From assembly GCF_902499075.1 (NCBI RefSeq), contig NZ_CABVPP010000044.1, positions 1 through 63,063 of the forward strand: a stretch of DNA of 63,063 nt, written 5' to 3'. The notes under the pieces were generated by a model. The model did not search any database, was not told the DNA's origin, and saw only the letters and a list, made by a program, of their open reading frames with translations. Of this stretch, positions 62,790 through 63,063 are shown piece by piece. This stretch comes from Burkholderia pseudomultivorans (GTDB taxonomy: Bacteria > Pseudomonadota > Gammaproteobacteria > Burkholderiales > Burkholderiaceae). The first letter of the stretch is position 1; every line of letters starts with the position of its first letter. Both the position numbers and the translations under genes were made by a program.

Positions 62790-63063
62790 GCGTCGGCCGG
62801 GTGCGCGTGGGGATGCACATCGTCGCTTGAATGGATTCCGGCGGCCGTTTGATTGCCGGGCGAAGCGGCTCGGTGGAGGCTGTTTGTGTCGGCGGATGCG
62901 GATTTTTCGCGTCGGCGGGCGGAGGATGGGCTGGATTCGGTGGCTGTCTTATTGATTTTACATAATGCTGATTATCGATGGTTTTGGTGTAGGTCCCAAG
63001 TTCAGATGTCGCGTTTCCGCTAAATAGATGGAATGGTCGCCTCCCGCCTTAACGGGCCGTCCG
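62790..63063. other. Tail of the window without a recognised gene
   Basis: The first ~140 bases are GC-rich and the last ~120 AT-rich. No gene with a plausible start and no terminator was recognised; the AT-rich end may be the promoter of a gene beyond the window. Confidence 0.3.

Overview
The window is high-GC DNA (roughly two thirds G+C outside one AT-rich patch) with the gene content and codon usage of a Burkholderia, most likely of the Burkholderia cepacia complex. This is inferred from protein similarity recalled by eye (RimO, the 2-ketogluconate operon, the FisR/persulfide operon, DUF1289 and PGDYG proteins); no database search was run.

Bases 1 to about 6796 are one end of an integrated mobile element, probably a prophage. 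It starts with a fragment that may be a spanin (Rz-type) 3' end and a terminator. A leftward three-gene set follows, ending in an LRAT-fold protein. A rightward SRAP (YedK/HMCES-like) DNA-repair gene has a perfect LexA box in its promoter. Next is an AT-rich leftward operon encoding a pentapeptide-repeat protein with a two-helix channel-like tail, a minimal nucleotidyltransferase and a small unknown protein. The element ends with a large serine recombinase whose start lies 14 bp from the start of rimO, so the attachment site is at the 5' end of rimO.

From 6797 onward the window is ordinary chromosome. 6.8-27.8 kb: rimO, a sugar kinase, a cystathionine beta-lyase-like enzyme, serB, a LysR/alcohol dehydrogenase divergent pair, fetAB, an AsmA-like protein, an ABC-F ATPase, a second alcohol dehydrogenase with a divergent Lrp-type regulator, an aldehyde dehydrogenase, a nitronate monooxygenase-like enzyme, OmpW and a DUF1289 protein. 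28.1-32.2 kb: a four-gene polyamine ABC transporter operon with an internal hairpin after the binding-protein gene. 32.2-37.3 kb: a persulfide/sulfide oxidation operon (metallo-beta-lactamase dioxygenase, DUF442-SQR fusion, TauE exporter) read divergently from a FisR-like sigma-54 activator. 37.4-49.2 kb: a TipA-like MerR regulator, a tripartite RND efflux operon with a divergent TetR regulator, a ClC protein, and a YeiH-family exporter with its LysR regulator.

49.3-54.9 kb is a complete 2-ketogluconate operon (kguE-kguK-kguT-kguD) with an 18-bp perfect operator in front and the LacI-type regulator ptxS behind; ptxS is preceded by a 25-codon upstream gene whose stop overlaps the ptxS start. 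55-63 kb holds a YhfC-type membrane protease, small unknown proteins, an LTXXQ/Spy-like protein, an Lrp regulator next to a saccharopine dehydrogenase-like gene with a 32-bp inverted repeat, an orphan cydX in an operon with a P-loop kinase, corA, a YciI protein and a YbaK-domain protein. No rRNA, tRNA, CRISPR array or insertion sequence was recognised.
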